Shown here: positions 5,862 through 6,142 of the stretch, one piece after another
Layout: the number at the start of each line of letters is the position of its first letter
Position numbering within the stretch: position 1 is the stretch's first letter
DNA from: Acidobacteriota bacterium
GTDB taxonomy: Bacteria > Acidobacteriota > Aminicenantia > UBA2199
Assembly: GCA_021817755.1 (NCBI GenBank)
Contig: JAKAGC010000261.1
Span: 1-6,142, forward strand
Length of the DNA: 6,142 nucleotides
Reading direction: 5' to 3'
Program-made: the position numbers and the translations under genes
Notes under the pieces: model-generated
What the model was told of the DNA's origin: nothing
The model's database searches: none
The model's input: the letters and a program-made list of their open reading frames with translations, nothing else

Positions 5862-6142
5862 TTTAATTTTCCATCCATTCGTTTCAATATTTCAATCAAA
5901 CGCACAATATCTTCTTTTAATCGCTGATCTTCATCCTGATTCGATGTTTTTATCGGAGAAAATCGAGAGAGTTCGGAATCGGATTTTAGTTTAATAAAAA
6001 CATCAATATCATGATTTCCAACACCACATCGATCTAACAATTGATCGATACGTTGATTATTAATTTCAGATAACCCCATCCCTGTTTTTTCTTTCAAATA
6101 AAATTCAAGAATAGGAGAAATCTCCTCATACTTTTTTGTATC
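5858..6142 (-). CDS. batD: Probable BatD C-terminal part (runs off right edge)
   Basis: The minus frame is open from the window edge to a TGA at 5860-5858, giving 94 residues. A TTG at 6097 could be read as a start, but the frame continues above it (DTKKYEEISPILEFYLKEKT), so this is the end of a longer gene rather than a small one. The segment EFYLKEKTGMGLSEINNQRI followed by DQLLDRCGV and ELSRFSP resembles the cytoplasmic tail of BatD proteins: a YLxxKxG helix, a short 'ltxeel' segment, an aliphatic helix with RGV, then a 'xxRFap' end. A charged helical tail (DEDQRLKEDIVRLIEILKRM) closes the protein. The ATGA overlap with the batE-like gene supports the call, since batD precedes batE in known bat operons. 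The diagnostic beta-rich periplasmic part is outside the window. Confidence 0.6.
   Translation of the reverse strand, partial: DTKKYEEISPILEFYLKEKTGMGLSEINNQRIDQLLDRCGVGNHDIDVFIKLKSDSELSRFSPIKTSNQDEDQRLKEDIVRLIEILKRMDGKLK

Noticed and set aside
5858..6097. A stand-alone small gene of 79 codons starting at TTG
   Set aside because: The frame continues open to the window edge and the sequence above the TTG fits the same BatD-like helix, so it is the end of a longer gene.

Overview
The window is AT-rich and densely coded. It looks like chromosome of a diderm (two-membrane) bacterium: one product has a clear Sec signal peptide and belongs to a periplasmic regulator family, and another belongs to the BatE family with a periplasmic layout. 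I cannot name the phylum. BatD/BatE genes occur in several diderm lineages, including Bacteroidetes and spirochaetes, and nothing here decides between them. I see no mobile elements, tRNA, rRNA or CRISPR array.

Layout. Bases 1-658 (minus) hold the first 219 codons of mfd, the transcription-repair coupling factor, which runs off the left edge. A divergent intergenic region follows with back-to-back promoters. The rightward one drives an EamA/DMT-type membrane transporter (791-1702, plus). All later genes are on the minus strand. Reading leftward from the right edge, the first group is the 3' end of a batD-like gene, a complete batE-like gene and folP (dihydropteroate synthase). batD and batE overlap by ATGA, and batE and folP are 22 bp apart, so this is very likely one transcription unit. 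Beyond it are two single-gene units: a YfiR-family periplasmic protein (3566-4087) and a methyl-accepting chemotaxis protein (1790-3319). Each has its own TTGACA-N17-TATAAA promoter and a downstream hairpin terminator.

How the genes may work together. The most interesting part is the YfiR/MCP pair. In the known YfiBNR system, periplasmic YfiR binds the periplasmic sensor domain of the diguanylate cyclase YfiN and represses it. Here the MCP's periplasmic domain resembles the YfiN (CHASE8-type) sensor, but its output is a chemoreceptor signalling domain rather than GGDEF. This suggests a YfiR-type lid controlling a chemoreceptor, which would be a rewired version of a c-di-GMP control module. 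The idea is inference from domain resemblance and adjacency.

Other points of note are a possible leaderless mfd transcript, the attachment of folP to a bat operon, and a corrected start for the YfiR gene based on its Shine-Dalgarno sequence. No intergenic gap exceeds 300 bases; the largest (3320-3565) holds the MCP promoter and the YfiR-gene terminator.
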